Shown one piece after another: positions 21,025 to 31,258 of a DNA stretch of 64,000 nt. The notes under the pieces were generated by a model that was not told where the DNA came from, searched no databases, and saw only the letters and a program-made list of their open reading frames with translations. Within the stretch, counting starts at the first letter, position 1, and each line of letters begins with the position of its first letter. A program made the position numbers and the translations under genes. Source of the stretch: Fusarium oxysporum f. sp. lycopersici 4287 (taxonomy: Eukaryota > Ascomycota > Sordariomycetes > Hypocreales > Nectriaceae). The stretch is taken from assembly GCF_000149955.1 (NCBI RefSeq), contig NC_030988.1, positions 2,070,109-2,134,108 on the forward strand, given 5' to 3'.

Positions 21025-22943
21025 GGTCGAGGCACACCGTACTTATGGGAGGCCTGGTGTTGTGATAGAGAACCTTCAGTCATATCGAATATAGCATCAA
21101 TAATGTTTTTTTTGGTATAAACATAGCGACCCATTTTGGAGATATTTTACGCGCGTAACCTACGTAGAGAGTCCTTAACTTTACGAGAGTCGAAGGATGA
21201 GAAAGCGAGAAATGCAAAATTTTCAATATCCTAAAACCGCTATGATACACATAAGGTCAGAAGAAAAATGGCCCAAGATAAGACACCACGTAAAAAAATG
21301 CCTGGAGGAACTACGAAGTAAGTTCCGAAAGTTCCTTAAGGGACCGCAAGGTGGCTGCGCCTGGGAGGATTCGTCGAGAGACGGAAGAAAAGACTTACTG
21401 GCTGGGCTCGGCCAGACCCTACAAAAGCACAGACCACTCTTCCTTCCGTATTGGGCCATCACACGGTGTATCACATAGTGGGTGGCCTTTGCTTTTACTG
21501 TACTGCACTAGCTTGAACTTCATGGGGTCCAAGCCACACAGCCACAAGAGGCTTGAAATAACGCAAAGCAGCGAACGCAAGCTGAACAGCCATGCGACAT
21601 TGTCGCCCTATCTAATATTGATTGCTCGATCCTCTTCGCCAAGTATTTCAGATATGTCCTTGATTCTCGCTCGTGCGGACTGCAGATAAGTCGCTGCTTG
21701 CAACGGGACAGGTTACTTGTTTATATATTGATGAATCTATCTTGAATATAATATAATATTTGGTAAGCAGGAGTCAATAAATAGAAACTGGTTAAGCCCT
21801 TGGGCCCGTAGAAGGGCATGAGGGATGAACAGAAATAAGTAACTTGGAAATATATGAATACTATACTCCTCGAGTTATTCAAGCCAAGCTAGCAGTTCTG
21901 TTGAGCTAGGAGGAAGTTGACATCATCGATATCCTTGTGACGGTACATGAGCACGAACGAGGTCGAGTGCGACTTGAGTAAAATGATTGTTTATAAGGAG
22001 AGAAAGAGATTCCTAAGGAAAGCTCTGACTTGAGCTATTTACATAATATTCATAAAGTGAGACTATTTATAAGGTATGAAATTTATATGATCGTTCCCCC
22101 ACAATCCTCTACCCTACATCTTTGCTCACTCAGTAATATAAATCGGCAGTTGAATAACCAACTAGAAAGACCGCTATAAAGTTACAGCGAGAGACTAGCG
22201 AGTTACTAGAAGAGAGTGACAGATTAATGAACCTTATTATGTAGGACTACTGAAGTGGGGCGGATTGGACTGGTGCTGTGAAGGGTAGCTAAATGGCTAG
22301 GGCCTAAAGAGGCCTAGCTGTGGGGAGCCATTTTTAGCTAAAGAAGATCGGCATCGTCCTCTTCAACAGAGGCCATCTGTCAGACAGACTGATTTTTACC
22401 GTGTCAGTTCTTTATTTTTACTGTAAATTTTTACTGTGATGTATCACGTGTTTCCTGTCACCTCCGCCATCCTGGCCTTTCAATAGGATGATAGAATATC
22501 TGTTGAGTCTGCTGGTGGCTGGGATGAGGATATTATTTAAGGAACTGCGCTCCTCTCAGATATATATAACTTAGACCTTTCAATATAACCTGCAACCTTT
22601 TTATTTTATCAATATTTAAAAGAACGCGGCTAAAGTCGCCAGTTAATTAATTCATTTACTCTTAAACGTCGAGTCACTGATATCGTCGTAGATACCCAGT
22701 CACGCAGCAAGGTGTCAACATGTGACCGGGGACCGGGCGGTCTAACAGCTTAAATTACAGCTCTTTGCAATGCTGCGAAATTCATATTATTAGCATGATA
22801 CTTTAGCAGTCTAGGGCATCAATGAGGTTACATTAATAGTGAGAAAATTATACAATATTTACTAGAACTTGACAAAATCCTATTATGTAGATAGCCACCT
22901 TATAGCTTATAAATGCAAATACCAAGATATATACTGATATATA
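21025..22943. other. Spacer and probable 3' end region of Helitron A
   Basis: No convincing gene. A short basic frame at 21197-21478 on the plus strand (93 codons) is unassigned. A hairpin (GGCTAGGGCC, loop, GGCCTAGC) lies near 22291-22320. Helitrons end with a short hairpin followed by CTRR; because this Helitron reads on the minus strand, its 3' terminus should lie left of 22944. I could not fix the exact end. Confidence 0.4.
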
Positions 22944-25340
22944 CTACGACTCGGACTCATCATCCTCAGATTCACACCAGAGAGAAGTATCGTCTTCCTC
23001 GTCGACTTCGGTTACTGAAGTAGACTCTGCTATAGCATCCCAATCCCGAAACCAGCTCTCATGTCTATAGTCATGCTCGAAGCGCAGTCTTGTCTCGCCC
23101 CCCAGCCTCTCCAGCTTGTAAACGCCGTCCCTCATTTGTCTGCCCAATACGTTCTTCGGTTCGATAAAATCGCCTCGCGCTGGTCTCCGGAAGAGATACA
23201 GCCCCTCCCACCTCTCCGCCCTCGAGAGCTGCACGTATAGGCTCATAAAACTAGGTCTTGTCTCTGAGCTGCTACCATAAACGCCTTTGAGATTAAGAAG
23301 GACCTCTGAGAACTGCTTACCCTGGCTTTTCTGGTCTGTCATAGCGAAGGCGGGGGTACATAGGGGTCCTGTTCTATGAGTGACCAACTGAAAGCCTGGC
23401 TTGCTCCTTGACCTGGAATTCTTCCCCCGCATAGAATCGGGGATAACTACTGTCTTGCTCTTGATGAGGAGCGTACCTTTCGGGAGTCCGGGTACCGCAA
23501 GGTCCGCGATATCGTCCGACTGGAGGAGAACAGCTGCGGGGGGGCCCAGGTGGAGCGTCACATCGCTGGCGAGGGCAATGGTGCCGCAGGCGAGGTCGGG
23601 AAAGATGTCAACTGCCTTGAAGGGCGCCCCATTGACCAGCTTCAGCCCAGTAAGCTGGTTCCGGGTCACTACTACCGGCATTCCTTGCGCATAGAAGAAC
23701 AACCCAGGGGTTGGGAGCTGTGAGTCGTCTCCATAGCGGAGCACGTCGCATAGCTCTTCTACACGCAACCGCTTTCCTGCTTTAGTGTCGTGCTTTGCCA
23801 CGAAGATCGAGATATGCTTGCTCTGGGCGCGAGCCCACTGCACGATGGCTGCCATGTTCAGGTCCCACCTATCTTGGTTCAGAGGTGTAACCGCCCTCAG
23901 TCCATCGGCGAAAGAGGGCTGAGACGCTTGGTTATAGAGGCGACGATATAGCCGTTGGAAGTCCAGCTCGGTCTGCTGTCCATTACGCAGGCGCCGGAGG
24001 AAGCCACGCAATCTTGCACAACCAGCAGTGCGGACCTGTTCGCGAAGCATGACGACCGTTGTAAACTGGAGGAACAGTTTATGTGCTGCTACATGCTTTG
24101 CCAAGCTCTCCGGTCTCTGTTTGCTGTGCTCTCTGGGCTCTGATAGGAGGAGGCTGGTCTGTCTGACCGGGTCAAACTGGAAGAAGTCGCCAAAGAAGAT
24201 GACGATTGGGATCCCACCAAAAGGGCGATGCGCGTCATCTCTATACAGCCTCAAGCGGCTGTCTACAGATGCTAGCGTGAGGCCGCCTACCTGGCTGATC
24301 TCGTCGACGATCAACATGGTCTTACTCTTCCAACGTAGCTTTTCTTCTTCCGATATATTCCTCGTAATCTCTGTCTTGTCTTCAAATCCAATGTTGCACG
24401 CCGAATGGAGGGTCACTCCGCCAATGAGTGCAGCTGCGTTTCCGCTGGCGCCTGTCACGAGCAGCGTGTGAAGGCCGTCTTTCAGCCGAAACATGTCCTT
24501 GATAGCGTGTATAACGCGAGACTTTCCCGTGCCTCCTTCACCGCCGACGTATTGGAGGTGCTGCTTGCCCTCCTCTTCCTGGAGCTGAGTGCCGCGCTCG
24601 TCGAGGAAGACTGCCGGTAGCAACACCGCCATCGACTGGAGCTTGTTCAAGGTCCACCCCCTCGCCAGACTTACAGCGACGTCGACATGTGACATATAAG
24701 GGCCGACTTCGAGACGCATCTGGCCCGCCGGACCAACTCCGTTCGCCAGTGTTTCTTCCGTCTGAGCGGGCCGCCGTGGGACATCTGGCCTTCTATGGGG
24801 CCCATCAGCGTGCGCGGAGGACGCATTACTCTCCCTACCCTGGATATTTGCCGTGACGCTGGTGTCTTCTTTCTTCTGTAACTTCAATATCGCATCAATT
24901 TCCTCCCTGCTGAGGAGGCCCGTGCCCCGGAAAGGCGCATCTTGAATGTCTTGCAGCATCGTGTAGAACTGTCGGCCCCGCTGGGCGGCAGTGTTGTCGT
25001 CCTCTCCCATATCGATTGCCCTCGCCTCTTCATATAAGCATCTCAGCACCGAACTTACGGGCATATCCTTAATCTCGCTCCTCCGGGCTGCGGTTAGGAC
25101 GCCCAGAAAGGCGTTGTAATACTCTTGTGAATCAGTGTTCTCTTCATCTGCCCTGGTGCCATCCTCCTCCTCCCTTTGATCGCCAAAGGCATGCGCATCC
25201 ACGATCTCTTCAAAGTCCTGGTCTAGACCTTGAATCTTACGGTCGGCCCGAGCGTCTTCTACAGAAACGCGCAATAGAGTGATGTTATGGACGTAGGAGC
25301 GAACTCGGTCGCTTAGCTGTTCCTGGAACCTTCGTCGAAC
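22944..25340 (-). CDS. Helitron A, PIF1-type helicase part of the Rep-helicase
   Basis: C-terminal half of the rolling-circle transposase. The conserved frame is open from about 25340, and RVRSYVHNITLLRVSVEDA matches the linker that follows the Rep domain in other Helitrons. Helicase motif I is GGEGGTGKSR, motif II LIVDEISQ, motif III FGDFFQFDP, motif V DQKSQGKQF, and motif VI YVQLSRAERWEGL. The frame is intact to TAG/TAA at 22944. It unwinds DNA during transposition. It is separated from the Rep part only by a one-base frame change near 25313-25340, so both halves were one protein of about 2,100 residues. Confidence 0.93.
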   Translation of the reverse strand, partial: VRRRFQEQLSDRVRSYVHNITLLRVSVEDARADRKIQGLDQDFEEIVDAHAFGDQREEEDGTRADEENTDSQEYYNAFLGVLTAARRSEIKDMPVSSVLRCLYEEARAIDMGEDDNTAAQRGRQFYTMLQDIQDAPFRGTGLLSREEIDAILKLQKKEDTSVTANIQGRESNASSAHADGPHRRPDVPRRPAQTEETLANGVGPAGQMRLEVGPYMSHVDVAVSLARGWTLNKLQSMAVLLPAVFLDERGTQLQEEEGKQHLQYVGGEGGTGKSRVIHAIKDMFRLKDGLHTLLVTGASGNAAALIGGVTLHSACNIGFEDKTEITRNISEEEKLRWKSKTMLIVDEISQVGGLTLASVDSRLRLYRDDAHRPFGGIPIVIFFGDFFQFDPVRQTSLLLSEPREHSKQRPESLAKHVAAHKLFLQFTTVVMLREQVRTAGCARLRGFLRRLRNGQQTELDFQRLYRRLYNQASQPSFADGLRAVTPLNQDRWDLNMAAIVQWARAQSKHISIFVAKHDTKAGKRLRVEELCDVLRYGDDSQLPTPGLFFYAQGMPVVVTRNQLTGLKLVNGAPFKAVDIFPDLACGTIALASDVTLHLGPPAAVLLQSDDIADLAVPGLPKGTLLIKSKTVVIPDSMRGKNSRSRSKPGFQLVTHRTGPLCTPAFAMTDQKSQGKQFSEVLLNLKGVYGSSSETRPSFMSLYVQLSRAERWEGLYLFRRPARGDFIEPKNVLGRQMRDGVYKLERLGGETRLRFEHDYRHESWFRDWDAIAESTSVTEVDEEDDTSLWCESEDDESES

Positions 25341-28300
25341 TCGTCCGTAAGACGACCATCAAACACAGGCACCGCCATTTTACCTGGAGTTCGAAGGCAT
25401 TGGACCCAGCCTTTACAGACTGTTGCTGTTGGTGGAAAAGGAATGGGTGTCGTACCTCTCCAGTGGTAGCGTTCCTTCTTCAAGACCACAAAGGACATAT
25501 AGTCGTAGAAGCAAAGTTCTTGGAGAATTGGGCCCCGGTGTTTGTAAGCTTCCAAATAGGGCAACTTAAAGCCGTCTGTTTGAAAATAGATGTTGTCTGG
25601 TTGCGGGTCTCGACCAAGTGCCAACAGTGCTTCCTTTAAACCCGGCCACTGTTTGGCACAGGCCCAGTACAAGGAATTGATATGCACCCAGGTCCAAGCA
25701 GGAACATTTGTGAAGTCGGTCCCGAAGCCCAGCAGATAGCCAAGCACCTCAGGCTGTGAGAGCTCTCTGCTCGTGAAAATCCGGTTTGCGATGCGTAGTA
25801 AAAACGATTTAGTTTCATCTCCTATCGTCGACGTCGACGTCGATGCCAACGTCGTGCCTTGATTGCCTGGTCCCCCTTGCTGTTGCCGGGCCAGGTCCAA
25901 TAACTCTGCGGCAAGGGCGAGCCGCTTCCACATAGGAGCGTTAAGCTTCGTAGTATAGTTGCAGATGTAGTGTATGAGTGCCAGCCCTTTTTTTCGCGTA
26001 AGAATCATTGATACATCATGGTTGTGCCGTAGCCCTATGGCCATGCTCTGGTTATACTGATTGACCATATGATGATCTCTCTTCACTTCGAGCAGGCCGT
26101 CGTCTGTAAAGCCGGTCTCCAGCACAAGTCTCCAAGGAGCCCGGAAACGGCATAGCTGCGTTCTACACTTTGCCAGGCCCGCCTTCAAAACTTCCTTAAT
26201 AGAGTACTTGACACACGTAGCAGTATGGTGGTGGACCTGGCAGCGAGATGCAATAAAGTTGGCCTCACGCTTAAACGCCCTCGATAACCACTCCGCGTCG
26301 TGTATCAGCTCAGGCTCGACTACAGTAGTCTTCTTGCCGCACTCTACCACCTCCTTCGCCAAGGCCTCGTTCAGGGTCGCAGTAAATATATCGTCTACGA
26401 AGCTCTTGACCTTCGACCGGTATTCTCCCTCATCAGGATCGGCCATGTGGCGGACGAGATCCGATAGGGCCAGGTTGCCATGTAACCATAGGAGGCCGTG
26501 TAGGTGAAGAGCCCCGCGGTCGTTGGTCTCTACGGTTGCATAATAATGGCTCACGTTCCCATAAACAGACGGTCGCCCGACGCGAACGTAATGCTCGAAA
26601 AAAAGAGAGATCTCGCGGAAGAAGAAGAGCGTTGAGCTGAGAGGGTCGTGGACCGAGAGGGTTGTCACCTGCAGCGATGTGCTTAGAGCACGAAGCAACG
26701 CTCTAGCGGCCTCATCATCCCGTCCCCTATGCGCCGCGAGCTTCAGCTTCACCGGGTTGTTGATATCATTGGGATTTAGGGTAAACCAGATGGCTGTGAG
26801 GCTAAATGCCACTATCATCGACCATATCTTCTTCCGCATTGATAGGCGGCTCTCATTTGATAAAGGATGCCGGCTACCGTAGAGCGAGAGTTCCTTCATA
26901 AGTGCGATAACGTCCCTGTCTGTGGTCTTTCCCATCTCAAACATCTCCTTTTGTGCTTCGCGCAAGCGCTCGGGCGTCAGCCTCTGGTGTATTCCCTCGA
27001 CACGCCGAAACGCCGACCGCTTCAGGCGGCCCTGGGCAATCCACCGGTTCCGAGACCTGACCATCATATTGAATACAAGGAAGGAGAAGGCAGGGTGTTG
27101 GGCGCAATGCCCGCCGTGCCGCTGCAGAACGACTTTGGCCCAAGACTCCAGGGTCATATCTCGTATCAGGGGATTTGCTGGATCTCCCACCTCGTTCCGG
27201 TCCGCCGCTCGTGGTCCGCCGTGGCCATAAGGGAAGCAGGTAGGGAAGGTTTTTGGGAAATAGTCTGGAGAAAAGCCGTCCGCGAACTCGCGACCATGTG
27301 ATACCCGGATGAACGGACGACCTGAGGAGCCATGAACCTGCATCGACGGGGCCTCGCCTGCAACACCTTCGTACCTATCGTCGAATTGGCGCTCTGCCTG
27401 CAGGGCTATACTGATGAAATCTAGCTTGTCCTGCTCTGCGAAGGCAGCCTGCTCGTCGATCGGGAACATCGCCGAGGAGCGCAGCTCAAACGCCCGCTCT
27501 GACGTTTCCTCGGCCGTCGCCTCCTCCAAGCTAGGGGGTTGCTGTACGCCATGCGGCGCAGGCTCAGATTGTCCAGGGTTACACTTAGACTTTTCTGCCA
27601 GCTCTATCGCAATGTCCTCGACCGATGACGATTGACCAGGAGTGTCCTGCCCTCGATCAGTTGGAGGCACGATCTGTGCTGTCCGTATAAGCTCTTCTGC
27701 AGTCTCTTCTTCCCTCACCATGCGTTGGTAGGCCTGTGTTGGCACATCGCTGCCGCCTTCAAAATCCCAACTTTCCATCTCCTCTTCATTGATCACAATG
27801 TCGACGTAAAGAGGGTTGTTTGCTCGCAGCCACTGTAACGTTGTGCGGATGGCACCAGGTCGAACGCTGAGCAGTTTACTCACATCTCGAGGCGTGGGCC
27901 GCTCTAAGCCGGTCCAAATCACATGCACCTGCTCCAGTGTCGACACAAGTGGGTGCGGCAGGATTGTGGCAGCCAAAGACTCCACGTCGTTGGGGAACAC
28001 CGTGATGTGACCCGCGACGTGCTTCCGATATGTCGGGCCGGTTAGCTGGCCACGTTGGATGTTAAACTTAGTGATGAACCCATATGCCACATTGAAAGAG
28101 ATCAGCTTCTCCTCGAGAGGGGTAAGGTCTTTCAGCTCCTTTGGATACCGATGCTCGCAGCCGATGAGCATCGTGCTCCCCATGCATGCCTCCGGGACTC
28201 TGCCTCGGTCGAAAGCCGCTCGACAGGAAAAGCATATCGGCACTACAGTCTCGCCATCTCCCTCCGGGAAGCATCTCTTACACGCCAGTAAGTTGGTCAT

Positions 28301-29359
28301 CGCTGAACGAATCTCGTCAGGCAACGCCCTTTCCCAGTCGACATGATCTAGGTCCCGTGGCTTCTTCTGTAGATAGCAAACCGAGCATACTGCTATCTCC
28401 ATGCTGCCTTCATCGTGGAAGGCTTTCAGAAAGGACTGGACTGTGTCGATCTTACGATTTGCAGGCACAGGGTTGCACCAGTCACGGCGATTCGAGGCCG
28501 CTTGCTTCTCTTGGAAGGATTGCTCTACTGGTTGCATCAGCCTGCGTAGCGCTTCTTTGTGCCGCATAATCATCTCCATGGACATCAGGTCAGGAGGAGC
28601 TGCCTGTTGGGCCGGTATGGTACCCGAAGGTCCATCTTGCCGTGGCTGACGACGTCTTTGGTTATTATCAGTCTTCGCGCGCTTAAGAGACCTCGGGTGC
28701 CCCAAGAAGGATTCATACTCCGGGTTTGGTAAATCCAGCTCCTGTCTCGCCTCCCTAGCTCGTCGACGGCGCTTTCTCGTGCGCGACGCCAGCTCCTCTC
28801 GACGTCGAGCCTCCTCCTCTTGACGCCGACGGTGTCTCTCCAGCCACTGTCTTCTCTCTTCAGCTTGTGGGTGGCGTTCTCTTTCTAGTTCCTGCTGTCG
28901 TATCCTCTCCTCTTGTTGGCGGCGGCGTTCTTCTTCCCGCTGCCGAATTATCTCCGCTCGTTTCTCCACTCGTTGGCGGCGGCGCTCTTCCTCCTGCACC
29001 CACCTCACTGTCTGCTGCTGATATCTTATCGCCTCCCGCTCGCGTCGCCTTTGCTCTTGCAGCCGCTGCCGCGCTGCTTCCCGTATGGCCCGACTCTCGT
29101 CACTTTGAGGTCCTGTTCTCGTCTGCTGCTGCTGACTAGGCAGTTGTGTCTGTGGTGGAGTGGGTAGGAAAGAAGAATAATCATGTGATTCAGCCATGCT
29201 GAAGTACTTATCGAGGTTCCTATTCAAATATTGCCGTATAGCGATATATGACGTTGGTAAGCCCTTTGTTGGTGACTCTATAGGTTTCTTAAAACTGACT
29301 CTTTCTCTGGATAGGAGAAGCATGCGAGGAGGCCTAGAAGAGCAGAGCGACAGACCCAT
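25313..29359 (-). CDS. Helitron A, Rep (HUH nuclease) part of the Rep-helicase
   Basis: A 1,348-codon frame; ATGs at 29359 and 29197 are both possible starts, the second (MAESHDYSSF) being favoured because a polar Gln/Pro region starts there. Residues 90-210 are an Arg/Glu/Gln-rich predicted coiled coil. A cysteine-rich region at about 325-402 (CSVC, CKRC, CFSC) is followed by the Helitron-type N-terminal region. The HUH motif HLHGLLWLHG lies at about 952, and two tyrosines (HYICNYTTK) at 1131 and 1135 match the two-Tyr active site. The frame ends with TAA just before the helicase frame. A fungal PAWTWVHINSLYW block is near 1230. It nicks and joins DNA at the element ends. Confidence 0.93.
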   Translation of the reverse strand: MGLSLCSSRPPRMLLLSRERVSFKKPIESPTKGLPTSYIAIRQYLNRNLDKYFSMAESHDYSSFLPTPPQTQLPSQQQQTRTGPQSDESRAIREAARQRLQEQRRREREAIRYQQQTVRWVQEEERRRQRVEKRAEIIRQREEERRRQQEERIRQQELERERHPQAEERRQWLERHRRRQEEEARRREELASRTRKRRRRAREARQELDLPNPEYESFLGHPRSLKRAKTDNNQRRRQPRQDGPSGTIPAQQAAPPDLMSMEMIMRHKEALRRLMQPVEQSFQEKQAASNRRDWCNPVPANRKIDTVQSFLKAFHDEGSMEIAVCSVCYLQKKPRDLDHVDWERALPDEIRSAMTNLLACKRCFPEGDGETVVPICFSCRAAFDRGRVPEACMGSTMLIGCEHRYPKELKDLTPLEEKLISFNVAYGFITKFNIQRGQLTGPTYRKHVAGHITVFPNDVESLAATILPHPLVSTLEQVHVIWTGLERPTPRDVSKLLSVRPGAIRTTLQWLRANNPLYVDIVINEEEMESWDFEGGSDVPTQAYQRMVREEETAEELIRTAQIVPPTDRGQDTPGQSSSVEDIAIELAEKSKCNPGQSEPAPHGVQQPPSLEEATAEETSERAFELRSSAMFPIDEQAAFAEQDKLDFISIALQAERQFDDRYEGVAGEAPSMQVHGSSGRPFIRVSHGREFADGFSPDYFPKTFPTCFPYGHGGPRAADRNEVGDPANPLIRDMTLESWAKVVLQRHGGHCAQHPAFSFLVFNMMVRSRNRWIAQGRLKRSAFRRVEGIHQRLTPERLREAQKEMFEMGKTTDRDVIALMKELSLYGSRHPLSNESRLSMRKKIWSMIVAFSLTAIWFTLNPNDINNPVKLKLAAHRGRDDEAARALLRALSTSLQVTTLSVHDPLSSTLFFFREISLFFEHYVRVGRPSVYGNVSHYYATVETNDRGALHLHGLLWLHGNLALSDLVRHMADPDEGEYRSKVKSFVDDIFTATLNEALAKEVVECGKKTTVVEPELIHDAEWLSRAFKREANFIASRCQVHHHTATCVKYSIKEVLKAGLAKCRTQLCRFRAPWRLVLETGFTDDGLLEVKRDHHMVNQYNQSMAIGLRHNHDVSMILTRKKGLALIHYICNYTTKLNAPMWKRLALAAELLDLARQQQGGPGNQGTTLASTSTSTIGDETKSFLLRIANRIFTSRELSQPEVLGYLLGFGTDFTNVPAWTWVHINSLYWACAKQWPGLKEALLALGRDPQPDNIYFQTDGFKLPYLEAYKHRGPILQELCFYDYMSFVVLKKERYHWRGTTPIPFPPTATVCKGWVQCLRTPGKMAVPVFDGRLTDEFDEGSRNS

Positions 29360-29797
29360 AGCATGGATCCCCTTTCCAAACCCATCTTACGTAGGGTTAC
29401 AAGCTCCAATCACTGTTATCACATTTACAGCTATCTGTTGTTTCTGCCGAGATCTCCCTCAAACTTTATCACTTCTGCCGATGCCTCAGATTATTACCCC
29501 CTCATTAACCCCTCTTTACAACCCAGGATATCCTAGCTTTCAGGTGCAACACACTACTAAGTCTGTCAACTGATACTTTGTGGCAATATACCGTACGGGC
29601 TATACTTCAGAACCTAGCTTAGTGTAGCAGTATGCTACATTGACGTCAGGGTCAGAGCATTACTAAAATCAGTATATATCTACATAGCAAGCCACCATTT
29701 TTCAAAGAGGGGGACTTAACACCCTCATCTCCTTTGCCCTTATCTCTCCTAAACTTATTTCACTTATGATACTGCATATAATTCTATTGCCACTAAT
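29360..29797. promoter_or_regulatory. Divergent intergenic region of Helitron A
   Basis: About 440 bases separate the starts of the Rep-helicase (minus) and the companion gene (plus). No other coding signal is visible, so it must hold both promoters. The same head-to-head layout occurs in Helitron B at about 60.7-61.4 kb. Confidence 0.6.
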
Positions 29798-31258
29798 ATG
29801 ACGACTTCCTCGGCCTCTGTCATTTGCCCGATACCTCCATTGCCAAATAAGCGTGGGCAGGGAGCGATCGGTGCGGATCTCATCATCACCTACCATTCCG
29901 ACCTAGCCCAGTGCGAAATCCTCCCAGCTGGCTCACGCTATACGAATGCAGGGAACTTCAAGGCTGGGACCTTCCTGCCTTTTATTCAGCCTGCATTCAT
30001 TCTCGACCTCTATCCGTGCCTCCTCAGTCCTGAAGATGGCGAGATCTCAGGACTTCCTTTGCTACTCTCCATGTTTAACGCCGGAGCAAGAACAGCGACC
30101 TTGGAGGAGGACTGGGAGGGGAAATGGTTCACTATAGTCGCCCGAATTTTTCCAAACAAACTTACCTTCCATGGCGTAAGTTTGGATGGATGGGAGACAG
30201 AAGAAACTGAATCTGTGCAGGTTGCGCTGGCACTACCGCGTGATGGCGGCTTGACTCCGTACGTCCTCTCACGTCGTATTCATACCAGTTATCGATGCTT
30301 ACAACCCCACAGTATTGTCCCTCGACTCCTCGATGGTAGCGATGAAAGTGCCCCCTGGCCAAACTCTTCAGCACATATATCCCTTGCCGGCCCTGTCGAT
30401 CTAGATACCTTCCATATCAAGGAGGATGTCTGGCCAGAGCCACTGAGCAAGACTTCGGTGTTCATAAAGCTAGGTTCTTACTTAGTGCCAGAAAACGACC
30501 GCCCTCCTCACAAAGGCGTACACGTATGCCACGTCCTCCTCCTCTTCCCCGTAGAGCAACAACCATGGCATTCTCTACTCGGGTGGATGCGACAAGCTGT
30601 GAACCCCTTTCCTAAAGGGTCGTGGATTGTATGCAGCGGTCGCGTCTTGGGGGTCCTTAACCGCGACCTTATCCAAGGCCCTCAAGTCGTCGATTCCACC
30701 GTCCGGATCTTAGTAATTCTCCCCGACGATTGGGAATTCGTTCGACAGAGTACCCTGTCTACACATAATACATACATGCCCACATCGTCGAATCCTGTCA
30801 ATGAGTCGCCTACGCCACCACGACCAGCTGGCCCTGGGGGCGTTGCAAGCAGAAACCCATTCTCGTCTCCAATCCGCGGTCAAAAGCAGTCTCCGCAAAG
30901 GAAAGCTGCTTCCCCGACACTGCCATCAAAGCAGTCAGATTGCGAGGCGACCAAACCACCAGCCTGCCCTAGAGAAAAGCATACACCACTGACTCCAACC
31001 ACAATTGACGTTAATCCAGTGCTTCCAATTCCAGAGTTCGGGTATGGCTTGTCCCTTCTAAACCTCTTCCTTGAGCTAACTGGCGATTCAGATAGCGATT
31101 GTACGGAAGATGGTTCAGACACAAAGCAAATGTTGGATGACCAACTCGATCCTACTTCCCCTACTCCCACACGTAAGAGGAAGCAACGAAGCACTCCTGA
31201 GCCAATACGAAGCAAGAGAACCACAGCAAGAAAAAGGAGGGCACAGTTATATGGCTAG
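29798..31258 (+). CDS. Helitron companion protein, function unknown (Helitron A copy)
   Basis: A 486-residue single-exon frame starting at ATG 29798, head-to-head with the Rep-helicase. Residues 1-170 form an N-terminal region with a WEGKWFTIVARIFPNKLTF block. Residues 190-325 form the best conserved region: GPVDLDTFHI, then SVFIKLGSYLVP, EQQPWHSLLGWM, SGRVLGVLNRDLI and RILVILPDDWEF. The C-terminus (325-486) is Pro/Ser-rich and ends in a strongly basic tail (TRKRKQRS, RTTARKRRA) that could be a nuclear signal. The same order of blocks occurs in the protein divergent from Helitron B. I do not recognise a named family. A single-strand DNA-binding (OB-like) role is possible by analogy with RPA genes in plant Helitrons, but this is only inference. 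Confidence 0.8.
   Translation: MTTSSASVICPIPPLPNKRGQGAIGADLIITYHSDLAQCEILPAGSRYTNAGNFKAGTFLPFIQPAFILDLYPCLLSPEDGEISGLPLLLSMFNAGARTATLEEDWEGKWFTIVARIFPNKLTFHGVSLDGWETEETESVQVALALPRDGGLTPYVLSRRIHTSYRCLQPHSIVPRLLDGSDESAPWPNSSAHISLAGPVDLDTFHIKEDVWPEPLSKTSVFIKLGSYLVPENDRPPHKGVHVCHVLLLFPVEQQPWHSLLGWMRQAVNPFPKGSWIVCSGRVLGVLNRDLIQGPQVVDSTVRILVILPDDWEFVRQSTLSTHNTYMPTSSNPVNESPTPPRPAGPGGVASRNPFSSPIRGQKQSPQRKAASPTLPSKQSDCEATKPPACPREKHTPLTPTTIDVNPVLPIPEFGYGLSLLNLFLELTGDSDSDCTEDGSDTKQMLDDQLDPTSPTPTRKRKQRSTPEPIRSKRTTARKRRAQLYG

Noticed and set aside
22291..22320. Hairpin as the 3' end of Helitron A
   Set aside because: A hairpin exists but no correctly spaced CTRR end and T target could be placed, so the element boundary is not claimed.
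23401..29167. Plus-strand frames inside Helitron A, including Ser/Leu-rich ones at 28867-29167
   Set aside because: Reverse-complement shadows of the Rep-helicase; the Ser/Leu richness mirrors its Arg/Glu/Gln coiled coil.
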